Shown in pieces: positions 1 through 8,383 of a stretch of 64,000 bases of DNA. The DNA lies in assembly GCF_018403225.1 (NCBI RefSeq), contig NZ_BOSG01000001.1, positions 868,001-932,000 on the forward strand, in the 5' to 3' direction. Below the pieces are notes generated by a model that was not told where the DNA came from, ran no database searches, and saw only the letters and a list, made by a program, of their open reading frames with translations. The translations under genes were made by a program, and so were the position numbers. Each line of letters starts with the position of its first letter. The stretch's first letter is position 1. The stretch is from Paenibacillus sp. J23TS9. Lineage in GTDB: Bacteria; Bacillota; Bacilli; Paenibacillales; Paenibacillaceae.

Positions 1-1
1 C

Positions 2-238
2 CTGCTTGTAGGCGGCGGCGGAAGCTATAATCCGGTTATGATCGAATTTCTGCGGCAAGAAATGGAACCGATGGGTGTTCAGGTGATGACACAAGAGGAA
101 ATCGGTCAGAGCAGTGATGCGAAGGAAGCGGTTGCTTTTGCACTGCTTGCCGATTATACGATGAAACAGCAGCCGAACAATCTTCCGAATGTAACGGGAG
201 CTGCAAGGCCCATCATCATGGGGAAAATAAGCTACTAA
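2..238 (+). CDS. anmK: Anhydro-N-acetylmuramic acid kinase, 3' end only
   Basis: The window opens inside this gene; about 78 C-terminal residues are visible in frame 2. AnmK phosphorylates and hydrates 1,6-anhydro-MurNAc to MurNAc-6-phosphate in the cytoplasm, as a step of peptidoglycan recycling. Family hallmarks seen are the VGGGGSYNP loop (residues 3-11 of the visible part), the DAKEAVAFALLA segment and the NLPNVTGA ending followed by a final GKI-type strand. The gene ends 30 bases before the GNAT gene and probably shares its transcript. Anhydro-sugars are usually made by lytic transglycosylases, so its place beside namZ and nagZ supports a salvage role. The assignment rests on the C-terminus alone. 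Confidence 0.85.
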   Translation: MLVGGGGSYNPVMIEFLRQEMEPMGVQVMTQEEIGQSSDAKEAVAFALLADYTMKQQPNNLPNVTGAARPIIMGKISY

Positions 239-268
239 TCCTGACAAAGGACGGAGGTGCCGCTGATC

Positions 269-1237
269 ATGATTAACACCTGGGAAGAGACGTATATGCA
301 GGCGGTAATCGATTTATGGAACAAGGAAGCCGTTAAGGATGGATACAAGGAACTTACGAAGCAAAGCTTTCAGCAGATATTTGTTTCAAGCCCTTATTTT
401 GATCAAAAAAACACGTTTGTCCTGTTTGAAGAGGAACAGGTAACAGGCTTTGCCTGTGGATGTACCGGAGACGATCTGCCGCTTGGACAGGTGGCCGGGT
501 ACATTACCTGCATCGTGCTTGCGGACGGGAGCCAAACGGATGATAATTACAAGCTTCTCCTAAGTGCGATTGAAGCCCGATTTCGGGAGCTTGGGAAAAA
601 ACAGTCGGATGTCCTTTTCTTCAATCCGATGATGCTGCCGTGGTACATACCGAATACGCCACAGCATGAACACAACAATGCACCAGGGGTACCAGTGGAC
701 AGCAGGTTGTATTCATTTTTGCAAAGTGAGGGATATGTGGAACGGGCCAAGGAATGTGCCATGTATCTGAACCTTGAGCAGTTTTCAATGCCGGAGGAAA
801 TCCGCGGCAAAGAAGATAAAGCTGCTGCCGGCGGTTATAACGTAGAATTGTTTGATGCAAGCAAGCATCAAAGCGTTGCTGAAATGCTTCAAGGACTGAA
901 TAATCCGTTATGGGAAAAAGAAATCGGCAGATGTACGTCAGAAGGCGTACCGGTTGTTATCGCGGCACATGGGAACCAGGTTGTCGGCTTCGCCGGACCG
1001 GTTATCCGTCAAGAGAATGGCCGCGGCTATTTTGCCGGTATCGGGGTACATCCGGAACATGAAGGACACGGACTCGGTACGATCCTTTTCTTCAAGCTTT
1101 GTGAAGCGTTTAAGACTATAGGAACCGATTATATGTCACTCTACACAGGCAGTTCCAATCCGGCGATCCGGATTTATGAAAAAGCAGGCTTCCAAACCGT
1201 AAGGCAATTTTCAATCATGAGAAGGGAGTTTTCATAA
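269..1237 (+). CDS. GNAT family N-acetyltransferase (two GNAT-like halves)
   Basis: A 322-residue protein. The C-terminal half (about residues 215-320) is a clear GNAT fold with the acetyl-CoA loop motif GVHPEHEGHGLGT followed by the late NPAIRIYEKAGF motif. The N-terminal half looks like a second, degenerate GNAT domain. I chose ATG at 269 (GGAGG at 253-257, 11-base spacing) over an upstream in-frame GTG at 257 that overlaps that ribosome binding site. The stop overlaps the next start by one base (TAATG), so translation is probably coupled to the PIG-L gene. Pairing an acetyltransferase with a deacetylase homologue in a muropeptide cluster suggests an amino-sugar or peptide substrate, but the substrate is not visible. 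Confidence 0.8.
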   Translation: MINTWEETYMQAVIDLWNKEAVKDGYKELTKQSFQQIFVSSPYFDQKNTFVLFEEEQVTGFACGCTGDDLPLGQVAGYITCIVLADGSQTDDNYKLLLSAIEARFRELGKKQSDVLFFNPMMLPWYIPNTPQHEHNNAPGVPVDSRLYSFLQSEGYVERAKECAMYLNLEQFSMPEEIRGKEDKAAAGGYNVELFDASKHQSVAEMLQGLNNPLWEKEIGRCTSEGVPVVIAAHGNQVVGFAGPVIRQENGRGYFAGIGVHPEHEGHGLGTILFFKLCEAFKTIGTDYMSLYTGSSNPAIRIYEKAGFQTVRQFSIMRREFS

Positions 1238-1944
1238 TGAGCGAACAGAAATTGACGATTTTGGCGATTGGCGGACATGTAGGAGATGCAGAACTGACAG
1301 CAGGGGGCGTACTGGCCAGCCACTCCTTAAAAGGGGATAAAATCGTAACACTCGCACTTACGGCAGGTGAACGTGGAGTGCCTGCAGGCCAAGACATGGC
1401 GGAGTATCGTGCGCAAAAGGTTAACGAAGCCAAAGCATTTGCTGATATGCTGGGCGGCGAATCCATCGTTTTTGATATCCCGGATGGCGAACTGAAGGAC
1501 ACGGAGGATATGCGTCTGCGCGTATGTGATGTGATCCGTCAAGTGAAGCCGAATGTGATCATCACCCACTGGAAGAACAGTATGCACAAGGACCATGCGA
1601 CAACACATCATATCGTTAATGATGCGCGTTTCTTCGCTGGACTGGCTTCATTCGAAAGAGAGTTGCCTGCACATTTCGCATCCAGACTGTATTATGCGGA
1701 AAACTGGGAAGATGCTGTTGAATACAAGCCATATGTATATGTGGACTTCTCCAAGGAAGCCTTTGATTTGTGGGTGAAAGCAACCGAGCAGCATTGGTTC
1801 GTTACCAACAGCAAATCCTTCCCTTACCTGGAGTACTATAAACATCTTGCCAGAGTACGCGGCATTGAAGCACGTAAAGAATATGCCGAAACCTTCATGA
1901 TTCCGGAAGAAACCAAACGTGTACTGAAAAGCGATCTGTTGTAG
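1237..1944 (+). CDS. PIG-L (LmbE-like) deacetylase family protein with altered catalytic motif
   Basis: A 235-residue member of the PIG-L/LmbE family, zinc-dependent enzymes that remove N-acetyl groups from amino sugars (MshB, BshB, PIG-L). The N-terminal motif, normally HPDDAE, reads HVGDAE here (H14-V-G16-D17-A-E). The zinc ligands corresponding to MshB His13 and Asp16 are kept, but the position of the general-base Asp15 is Gly16. The second zinc-site motif is present as H117-K-D-H120. The start overlaps the GNAT stop by one base. A strong terminator lies 16 bases past the stop, so this ends the first transcription unit. It may use another base, have another chemistry, or be non-catalytic. 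Confidence 0.82.
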   Translation: MSEQKLTILAIGGHVGDAELTAGGVLASHSLKGDKIVTLALTAGERGVPAGQDMAEYRAQKVNEAKAFADMLGGESIVFDIPDGELKDTEDMRLRVCDVIRQVKPNVIITHWKNSMHKDHATTHHIVNDARFFAGLASFERELPAHFASRLYYAENWEDAVEYKPYVYVDFSKEAFDLWVKATEQHWFVTNSKSFPYLEYYKHLARVRGIEARKEYAETFMIPEETKRVLKSDLL

Positions 1945-1960
1945 TTTAATGAAACAGAAG

Positions 1961-1998
1961 AATGACTGCAGCAATGGATATTGCGGCAGTCATTTTTT
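1961..1998 (+). terminator. Rho-independent terminator after the PIG-L gene
   Basis: Inverted repeat AATGACTGC-A-GCAAT, loop GGAT, then ATTGC-G-GCAGTCATT, with one A/G mismatch, followed by a T run to 1998. It separates the anmK/GNAT/PIG-L unit from namZ. Confidence 0.85.
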
Positions 1999-2035
1999 AA
2001 TAAATGACTTATATCTGATATGGGGGGAAGCAGCG

Positions 2036-3175
2036 ATGATTCTAAACGGAATTGATACAATGATGGAAGCAGCCCATTTGTTCAAGGGAAAGAAGCTCGG
2101 ACTGATTACTTCACCAACGGGCCTGAATAAGGAATATGTGTCCACGATACAAATTCTTCATGAAAATTTTCATCTGGCCGCACTCTTTTCGCCGGAGCAC
2201 GGTGTACGGGGAGATCAGGCTGCAGGAGCGATGGTCGAAAACTATACCGATCCGATAACGGGTGTACCTGTGTACAGCTTGTATCGTAAGGATTCCAAAC
2301 GACTGGGCCAAGAAATGCTCGATGAAGTGGATATGGTGGTTTACGATATCCAGGATGTTGGTACCCGCTATTATACGTTCATATATACGATGCTCTATAC
2401 CTTGGAAGACTGCACGAAGGCAGGCAAGGAGATTGTTATCCTCGATCGGATCAATCCGCTCGATGGCGTGACTGTGGAAGGAAATATTCTGAAGCCAGGA
2501 TATGAATCCTTCGTGGGCAATTACCCGCTGGCTGTTCGTTACGGGCTGACTGCGGGCGAAGTGGCAATGATGGCCAATGAACAGACGGGATGGAATGCCA
2601 AGCTTCATGTTGTCCGTTGTCAAGGCTGGGATCGCAAGATGCTCTTTCCTGAAACGGACCGTCAGTGGATTATGCCATCCCTGGGAATACCGCGTTTTGA
2701 AACAGCGCTCATTTATCCAGGCACCTGTTTGTTCGAAGGCACGAATATGTCGGAAGGGCGTGGTACAACCGCTCCGTTTGAAATGATTGGTGCGCCCTTT
2801 ATCCATGCTGAGAAGTTGGCGGATGAGATGAACGGCCAGCAGCATCCAGGAGTGATCTTCCGTCCTGTATACTTCAAGCCATCCTTCTCCAAGTTTCAGG
2901 GAGAGCAGTGCAGCGGCGTGCAGATTCATATTACGGATACGCGGGCGGTTCAGCCACTCGAGACCGGTGTGAAGCTCCTGTTTACGATCAAGAATAACTA
3001 CGAGGAATTCTCGTTCCTGCCCCCTCTGAAAGAAAATTCAAGACCATTTATCGATCTTTTGGGCGGCGACAACATGTATCGGAATGAGAACATTGATATT
3101 CCTGTCCTGCTTGAGCAGTTCCGTGAAGAAAGCCGCGAGTTCGCCAAGCTGAAGGCGCAGTATCATTTGTATTAA
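2036..3175 (+). CDS. namZ: Exo-beta-N-acetylmuramidase NamZ (DUF1343)
   Basis: A 379-residue DUF1343 protein. NamZ (B. subtilis YbbC) removes non-reducing-end MurNAc from peptidoglycan fragments such as MurNAc-GlcNAc. Family sequence is clear from the start: KLGLITSPTGL (about residues 20-30), LFSPEHGVRGD, then VVYDIQDVGTRYYTFIYTM and the LDRINPLDG stretch. I chose ATG at 2036 because a GGGGGGAAG ribosome binding site lies six bases upstream; the reading frame stays open further back, but that extension has no start signal or homology. No signal peptide is visible, unlike the secreted B. subtilis protein, so a cytoplasmic enzyme is likely. It is followed by nagZ after 35 bases. Confidence 0.9.
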   Translation: MILNGIDTMMEAAHLFKGKKLGLITSPTGLNKEYVSTIQILHENFHLAALFSPEHGVRGDQAAGAMVENYTDPITGVPVYSLYRKDSKRLGQEMLDEVDMVVYDIQDVGTRYYTFIYTMLYTLEDCTKAGKEIVILDRINPLDGVTVEGNILKPGYESFVGNYPLAVRYGLTAGEVAMMANEQTGWNAKLHVVRCQGWDRKMLFPETDRQWIMPSLGIPRFETALIYPGTCLFEGTNMSEGRGTTAPFEMIGAPFIHAEKLADEMNGQQHPGVIFRPVYFKPSFSKFQGEQCSGVQIHITDTRAVQPLETGVKLLFTIKNNYEEFSFLPPLKENSRPFIDLLGGDNMYRNENIDIPVLLEQFREESREFAKLKAQYHLY

Positions 3176-3210
3176 ATAATATGAACGAATATGAAGGAGC
3201 CGATATCAAG

Positions 3211-4782
3211 ATGAAAGAATTAACATTACGAGAAAAAGTCGGCCAGTTGATTGTTGCAGGCTTTCCCGGCCTTGACATCGATGAGCAGACGCAGCGTCTG
3301 ATAGCCGATTATAAAATCGGGAATATCATTTTGTTCGCACATAATGTGAAGGACAAAGAACAGGTGAGATCCCTGTGTACCGACCTTCAGGCGAAGATCA
3401 CTGAACATACGGGCCATCCGGCTTTAATCTCCATCGACCAGGAGGGCGGCCGCGTGACACGTCTTCCGAAGGAAGCCGTTAATGTGCCGGGTGCCATGGC
3501 GACTGCTTCGACAGGCCGTCCCGAAAATGCGTATGCCGCAGGACGGATTACTGCCCGTGAAATGCTGGCGCTAGGCATTAATTTCAATCTGGCACCGGTG
3601 CTGGATATCAACAACAATAAGAAGAATCCGGTAATTAACGTACGTTCTTACGGAGATACTGCAGAGATTGTGACGGAATACGGACTCCAAATGATGCGTG
3701 GCCTGCAAGAGGGAGGCGTACTCGCTGCAATCAAGCATTTTCCGGGACATGGGGACACGGCTGTGGATTCACATTTAGGGCTTCCCTCCATCGACAAATC
3801 GCTGGAAGCACTTGCCGAGCTTGAGCTTAAGCCTTTCCAGGCTGCGATCGACAGCGGAGCGGAATGCTTGACCAGTGCGCATATCCTGTACCCTTCAATT
3901 GAAAAAAATCAGGTTCCGGCTACGATGTCCAGAACGATTATAACCGACCTGCTCAAGGATAAAATGGGCTACCAAGGTCTTGTCATTTCCGACTGCCTTG
4001 AAATGAACGCGATTCAGGAGTTTTACGGTACCGCGGAAGGAGCAGTCGGAGCACTCAAAGCCGGTGTTCACCTGCTGTTTATCAGTCATTCCGGTCAGCT
4101 CGTGATGGATGCAGTGGAGCGGATAGAACAGGCTGTGGAATCCGGAGAACTGCCGATTGCCATTGTTGATGAAGCCGTGGCAAAGGTGCTGTTTTACAGA
4201 GCGAAGTACGGACAAGTGGTTCATGGTGATCTGTCTGATGCGGAAAATGAAGTGAATCAGCGAGCAGCCGAGGCTATCAGTCTTGAAAGCATTTGCCATG
4301 TCAGCGGACAGCTGGATACGGTTCAGCGGAATGACTTGGACACGATCATCATCGGCAGTTTGCCATACCGCCCGGACCAGGCATCGAGCCTCACCAGCAC
4401 AGAACTGTCATTTCCGGCTGAAGCAGGAGCTTTGCTGGGAATACAGCATTTGATGACAGACTTCAATCCGGATGAACAGGAACAAATCCGAATTGTAGAA
4501 CAAGTAAAAGGCTACTCCAAAGTGGTTGTTGGCCTGTATAATGGATGCGATCACACAGGACAGGTGGAGCTTGTGAATCGATTGTCCCGTGCGGGACATC
4601 AGGTGACTGCTGTAGCGCTTGGCAAGCCATATGATCTGGAAATGCTTGAAGGCGATATTTACGGTCTGGCAGCATTTGAATATACATCTATGGCGATCCG
4701 TTCTGTTATTCGAATTCTTGGCGGAGAAGCAGTGCCAACAGGTAAGCTTAGCCTTCGCAATGAATATGTACCAATGATTTAA
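3211..4782 (+). CDS. nagZ: Beta-N-acetylglucosaminidase, GH3 family (NagZ)
   Basis: A 523-residue GH3 enzyme that removes GlcNAc from muropeptides. The family catalytic loop KHFPGHGDTAVDSHLGLP spans residues 175-192 and supplies the His/Asp acid-base pair; the nucleophile is D261 in VISDCLEMNA. The TIM-barrel domain covers about 1-340, and a GH3 C-terminal domain as in Gram-positive NagZ fills about 350-523. ATG 3211 has AAGGAG ten bases upstream; an earlier in-frame ATG at 3181 lacks a site. There is no lipoprotein or Sec signal, in contrast to the secreted B. subtilis enzyme, so action on imported disaccharides in the cytoplasm is inferred. It lies between namZ and the kinase on one transcript. 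Confidence 0.92.
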   Translation: MKELTLREKVGQLIVAGFPGLDIDEQTQRLIADYKIGNIILFAHNVKDKEQVRSLCTDLQAKITEHTGHPALISIDQEGGRVTRLPKEAVNVPGAMATASTGRPENAYAAGRITAREMLALGINFNLAPVLDINNNKKNPVINVRSYGDTAEIVTEYGLQMMRGLQEGGVLAAIKHFPGHGDTAVDSHLGLPSIDKSLEALAELELKPFQAAIDSGAECLTSAHILYPSIEKNQVPATMSRTIITDLLKDKMGYQGLVISDCLEMNAIQEFYGTAEGAVGALKAGVHLLFISHSGQLVMDAVERIEQAVESGELPIAIVDEAVAKVLFYRAKYGQVVHGDLSDAENEVNQRAAEAISLESICHVSGQLDTVQRNDLDTIIIGSLPYRPDQASSLTSTELSFPAEAGALLGIQHLMTDFNPDEQEQIRIVEQVKGYSKVVVGLYNGCDHTGQVELVNRLSRAGHQVTAVALGKPYDLEMLEGDIYGLAAFEYTSMAIRSVIRILGGEAVPTGKLSLRNEYVPMI

Positions 4783-4802
4783 GTTCAGAGAGCAAGGATG
4801 TG

Positions 4803-5729
4803 ATGGCATCAGTGAAATTTGTAGCCGGTCTGGATGGCGGGGGTACGAAAACGGCGGTAACCGTCGCTGACGAGTATGGCGTGGTGGTAAAGACGTTTAC
4901 TTCCGGGGCCATTAACTATAACGGCCAGGATGAAGTAAGTGTCGGCGCAAGCTTAAAGGAAATTGTTGAAACCATTGCACAGATTTGCGGAGGAATCGAG
5001 CATTGTGCGGAAGTATGTATTGGAGCTGCCGGCGTAAGCAATCCAAACGTTGTGAGTAAAATGACGTCTCAAGTCAGACTGCATGGATATCACGGCGGTC
5101 TGCATATTACGGGTGATCATGAAACGGCATTGGTAGGAGCCCACCGGAGACCATACGGAATGATTCTGATCGCAGGCACAGGGTCCATTGGACTTGGGAA
5201 GAACGAAGCCGGCTTAACCCACCGTGTCGGAGGTTATGGGCATCTGATTGATGATGAAGGAAGCGGATACAGCATCGGCCGTGATCTGTTATCCGCACTG
5301 GTTCAAGCACAGGATGGCCGTATACCACGGACGATCATCACCGATATGGTGTATCAAAAGCTTGCGATCAGTTCCGTTCAGGAAATCATCGGTTTCGTGT
5401 ATGATAAGCGCACCAATAAAAAAGACATTGCAGCGATTGCTCCGATACTCTCCGAGGCCTGCGCGGCAGGTGATCCGGCAGCCTTGAGTATTGCGGAAAA
5501 GAGTGCTTTGTCGCTATTTCAGCTGGTCATTCCTGTCGCGGAAACTCTTTCCCTTCAGAAGAATAGCCTGGCGATGGCAGGCAGCGTGCTGCTCAAGAAT
5601 ACCTTTGTGCAATCGAAATTCAGGGAATTGCTGATCGGACGCTATCCTGAAATGGAATGTATTACGCCCAAAAGCGATGCATCCATGGGCGGCGTATATA
5701 TGGCATTACAACGTTTAAAAGAGCATTAG
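4803..5729 (+). CDS. murK: BadF/BadG-family sugar kinase, probable MurNAc/GlcNAc kinase
   Basis: A 308-residue ASKHA-fold kinase. The phosphate-1 motif GLDGGGTKT is at residues 9-17; further family motifs are the LIAGTGSIGLG phosphate-2 loop and the GGYGHLIDDEGSGYSIG segment. This family includes MurK of Clostridium acetobutylicum, which phosphorylates MurNAc and GlcNAc at C6. Its position after namZ and nagZ fits phosphorylation of the two freed sugars. ATG 4803 has AAGGA just upstream; GTG at 4800 is an in-frame alternative that is too close to that site. A perfect 13-bp hairpin follows the gene. Exact sugar preference cannot be read from sequence, so the symbol is based on context. Confidence 0.8.
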   Translation: MASVKFVAGLDGGGTKTAVTVADEYGVVVKTFTSGAINYNGQDEVSVGASLKEIVETIAQICGGIEHCAEVCIGAAGVSNPNVVSKMTSQVRLHGYHGGLHITGDHETALVGAHRRPYGMILIAGTGSIGLGKNEAGLTHRVGGYGHLIDDEGSGYSIGRDLLSALVQAQDGRIPRTIITDMVYQKLAISSVQEIIGFVYDKRTNKKDIAAIAPILSEACAAGDPAALSIAEKSALSLFQLVIPVAETLSLQKNSLAMAGSVLLKNTFVQSKFRELLIGRYPEMECITPKSDASMGGVYMALQRLKEH

Positions 5730-5745
5730 ATATTTTAGTTTGGTT

Positions 5746-5780
5746 ATGAGCCGGGAGATATTCTCCCGGCTCATTCTATT
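5746..5780 (+). terminator. Terminator of the namZ-nagZ-murK operon
   Basis: Perfect 13-bp stem ATGAGCCGGGAGA / TCTCCCGGCTCAT with a 3-base loop, followed by a T-rich tail. Confidence 0.88.
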
Positions 5781-5889
5781 GTTAAAGAAGACAGGGGGAT
5801 TTTAATCGTATATTTCATGAAGTTTTATTGCTCCGAGCTTTGATAAAACGTATATTGTAAATAATTGATGTTGTTAAAGGAGACAGAGT

Positions 5890-7026
5890 ATGACCGGTAA
5901 TCTAAGCCATGCTGGTATTTACGGAAAAACGCCAGAGATCATGACAAAGCGGGCCTTGAACCGTGCACTGTTGGCCAGACAGATGCTTATGAGCCGAGTC
6001 CACCTGCCGGCGCTGGAGGTCATAGACAAGCTTGCAGGATTACAAGCACAGGCTCCGAACCCGGTATATTTTGCCTTATGGACGCGGATTGAAGGTTTTG
6101 GTCATGAAGAATTAACAGGATTAATTGAAGACAGACAAGCCGTACGTATTGCTCTGATGCGATCCACCATTCATCTGGTATCTGCGCAGGACTGTCTGAA
6201 CTGGAGGCCATTGTTCCAACCTGTACTGGATCGTGGGTTTAAGGGTAATTATGGAAAAAAACTCACGGATTTAAATCTGCAAGAAATTGCATCAGCCGGC
6301 CGTGCATTGGTAGAATCACAGCCTTTAACACTGAATGAATTAGGGATAAGGCTGAGTGAGCATTGGGGAGGACGTGACCCTGAAGCACTGGCAATGGTTA
6401 TACGGAATATGATCCCTCTGGTTCAAATACCGCCTCGCGGACTGTGGGGTAGAAGAGGGCAAGCTGCATATACAACTGCCGAAGCATGGCTTGGCAGAAC
6501 ATTGCAGGCCTGCACGGATCTAAACGCCTTGGTTCTTCGATACTTGGCTGCCTTTGGTCCGGCTTCAATTAAGGATATGCAGGTGTGGTCCGGACTAACC
6601 AGGTTGAAAGATGTGGTGGAAAGACTGCGGCCGCAGCTGGCAATCTTTATGGACGAAATGGGTACTGAGCTGTTTGATCTTCCGGACGCTCCGAGACCTT
6701 CACCTGATACACCCTGTTCTCCGCGCTTTTTGGGAGAGTTCGATAATATTCTCCTCTCCCATTCGGACCGTTCACGGATTATGGAAGAGGCTGATCGTAA
6801 AAAGGTATTTACGATCAATGGGATCATCCGCTCAACCATTTTGATCGATGGATTTGTGGGGGGATTATGGAAGCTTGACCAGACCAAAAATAGTACGAAG
6901 CTGATGATTGAGCCCTTTCAATCGCTAACTTCACGAGAGATGAATGGGCTTCGCGAAGAAGGAAAGAAGCTGCTGGAATTCGCTGCACCTGGGAATCACG
7001 AAACGGAGATACAGTTCACAAACTAG
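5890..7026 (+). CDS. Winged-helix HTH_42 protein, AlkZ-like DNA glycosylase family
   Basis: A 378-residue protein of the HTH_42 family (formerly DUF1006), which contains the DNA interstrand-crosslink glycosylases AlkZ of Streptomyces and YcaQ/AlkX of E. coli. The defining catalytic tripeptide is visible as Q52-A-Q54 in GLQAQAPNPVYF; QxQ is the AlkZ type, whereas YcaQ has QxD. The tandem winged-helix region covers about residues 20-280, and a beta-rich end carries the INGIIRSTILIDGFVGGLW segment. The start has AAAGGAGA eight bases upstream. It stands alone between a terminator and a pseudogene. Glycosylase activity is inferred from the motif; many family members are uncharacterised. Confidence 0.78.
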   Translation: MTGNLSHAGIYGKTPEIMTKRALNRALLARQMLMSRVHLPALEVIDKLAGLQAQAPNPVYFALWTRIEGFGHEELTGLIEDRQAVRIALMRSTIHLVSAQDCLNWRPLFQPVLDRGFKGNYGKKLTDLNLQEIASAGRALVESQPLTLNELGIRLSEHWGGRDPEALAMVIRNMIPLVQIPPRGLWGRRGQAAYTTAEAWLGRTLQACTDLNALVLRYLAAFGPASIKDMQVWSGLTRLKDVVERLRPQLAIFMDEMGTELFDLPDAPRPSPDTPCSPRFLGEFDNILLSHSDRSRIMEEADRKKVFTINGIIRSTILIDGFVGGLWKLDQTKNSTKLMIEPFQSLTSREMNGLREEGKKLLEFAAPGNHETEIQFTN

Positions 7027-7082
7027 GTATCAAGCCGATGCTATATATTATTGAAATGAAATTTGAATAATGGGGAGACTGA

Positions 7083-7490
7083 GAAGGACACGAACGCAAG
7101 GATTGCAGAAGAAATTATGTTCCTTTGGCATTCGGATATTCCAATTATTCCAGGGCCGCCAGTCATGGCCATAGACTCCGTTTTGCCGATATCCCATCGA
7201 TGACACGGAAACCTGAGCACGCTTTGCTGGGTGGTGTCGGAATCGCAGTATCAGCCAAATCTGACCATATCCCCTTGGCAGCGGAGTTTGCAGAATATGT
7301 GGCAAGCCCTGAAATTCAGAGCTCCTTATATTACGAAGCAGGGGGGCAACCGGGACACTCCGCAGCTTGGATGGATGAGAAGATTAACAAGGATTCTGGC
7401 GGCTTTTTCTTCTCGACACGCGAAACGCTCGAATTTAGTTACATGCGGCCCAGAAATCAGGTGTTTCCTGCTTATCAGGAGAATCCTTAA
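7083..7490 (+). pseudogene. 3' remnant of an ABC transporter sugar-binding protein
   Basis: An open frame of about 135 codons with no credible start, bounded by TGA at 7080. The translated text resembles the C-terminal third of extracellular solute-binding proteins for sugars: FGYSNYSR, RLRFADIPS, GGVGIAVSAKSDH, AAEFAEYVASPEIQS and the GGQPGHSAAW segment. No signal peptide or lipobox, no upstream part of the protein and no permease genes lie nearby. It is therefore a truncated leftover of a deleted transporter locus. A two-part hairpin with a T-rich tail follows and is probably its original terminator. Confidence 0.75.
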
Positions 7491-7518
7491 TCACATGAAA
7501 CGAATACTTGGTTTCTTT

Positions 7519-7567
7519 GGCGCTGTCGATCATCTGGTGAAGATGATATTTGTCAGCGTCTTTTATT
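7519..7567 (+). terminator. Two-part hairpin terminator after the transporter remnant
   Basis: Outer stem GGCGCTG/CAGCGTC (one G-U pair) and inner stem ATCATCT/AGATGAT, followed by TTTTATTTAT. Confidence 0.65.
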
Positions 7568-7628
7568 TATAACTCTTTTTTTAAGTCTGTCTTAGAAACG
7601 ACATTAGATCAGAGGAATTGAACTTTAC

Positions 7629-8009
7629 TTATGAGGATAGCCATTCTAAAAACTCAAGTCGATTTCCAAAGGGATCGTTTACATAGAATCGTCTTATTCC
7701 TTCGGGAGTCCTTGCTTCATCATCAATTATTGGAATATTGTTGTGCTGCAGTTGTTCGCGCAATTCATCCAAGTTCTGTACATGAAATGCTGGGTGGGCT
7801 TTTACAGCGGGAACAAAATCCTTTTGTACTCCAATATGTACTTGATGAGTACCGCATTGGAACCAAACCCCACCACGTTTTTTTAGGGCTTCAGGTTTTG
7901 GAATCTCCGTCCAACCCAATAGGTTATTGAAAAAATTCCGAGCCTCTGTTTCGCAGCCTTCCGGTGCGGCAAGTTGAACATGGTCAAGACCATAGAAAGT
8001 GTAAGCCAT
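7629..8009 (-). CDS. VOC (glyoxalase/bleomycin-resistance) family protein
   Basis: A 126-residue single-module VOC protein. It has the opening DHVQLAAP strand with the first metal-ligand His (H10), the ARNFFNNLLGW helix, the VHIGVQKDF region and the closing DPFGNRLEFLEW strand with the last acidic ligand. I chose ATG at 8009, which has GGAGGAGGAAG just upstream; the frame extends back but without a start signal. It could be a metal-dependent lyase, a dioxygenase or a drug-binding protein; the family is too diverse to say. It is a monocistronic gene facing the transporter remnant. Confidence 0.85.
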   Translation of the reverse strand: MAYTFYGLDHVQLAAPEGCETEARNFFNNLLGWTEIPKPEALKKRGGVWFQCGTHQVHIGVQKDFVPAVKAHPAFHVQNLDELREQLQHNNIPIIDDEARTPEGIRRFYVNDPFGNRLEFLEWLSS

Positions 8010-8383
8010 ACATCTTCCTCCTCCTATTAGGTTTCGAACAATGAAACATGGTTTCATTTAACAATTTCATTTTATAATAATCCCAAATTAAAATCGAGTT
8101 ATTTTTGCGCAGTCTAAAAGCATCCATATTTATAAAGGATCCTTTTATATATAAATAAAGTCATCACTTTCGTTTATACATAAGAATGGGATAAAACGTC
8201 GAAATGAAAGATATCCTGCGATTACCCGAGAAATAAACAAGCATTTCCCATGCAATGAACGAAAATAAAGTAAAGGGAATTAACCGGGAAGCAACTTGAA
8301 TCTGGAGTATCAAAGAATATGGGTTAATATGGAATGAAGTGAAGTGATTCATGAATATTCTGCTTTGGAGGTGCTGACTGTTG
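8010..8383. other. Intergenic region, no gene found
   Basis: A 374-base AT-rich gap between the divergent VOC and nucleotidyltransferase genes. It must hold both promoters, but I see no convincing -35/-10 pair or hairpin. A 62-codon minus-strand frame here has no ribosome binding site. Confidence 0.5.

Noticed and set aside
2111..2929. Long minus-strand open frame opposite namZ
   Set aside because: The plus strand is clearly NamZ; the antisense frame has no start signal or protein pattern.
8164..8352. 62-codon minus-strand frame with hydrophobic stretches
   Set aside because: No ribosome binding site, no family pattern, AT-rich intergenic sequence gives such frames by chance.
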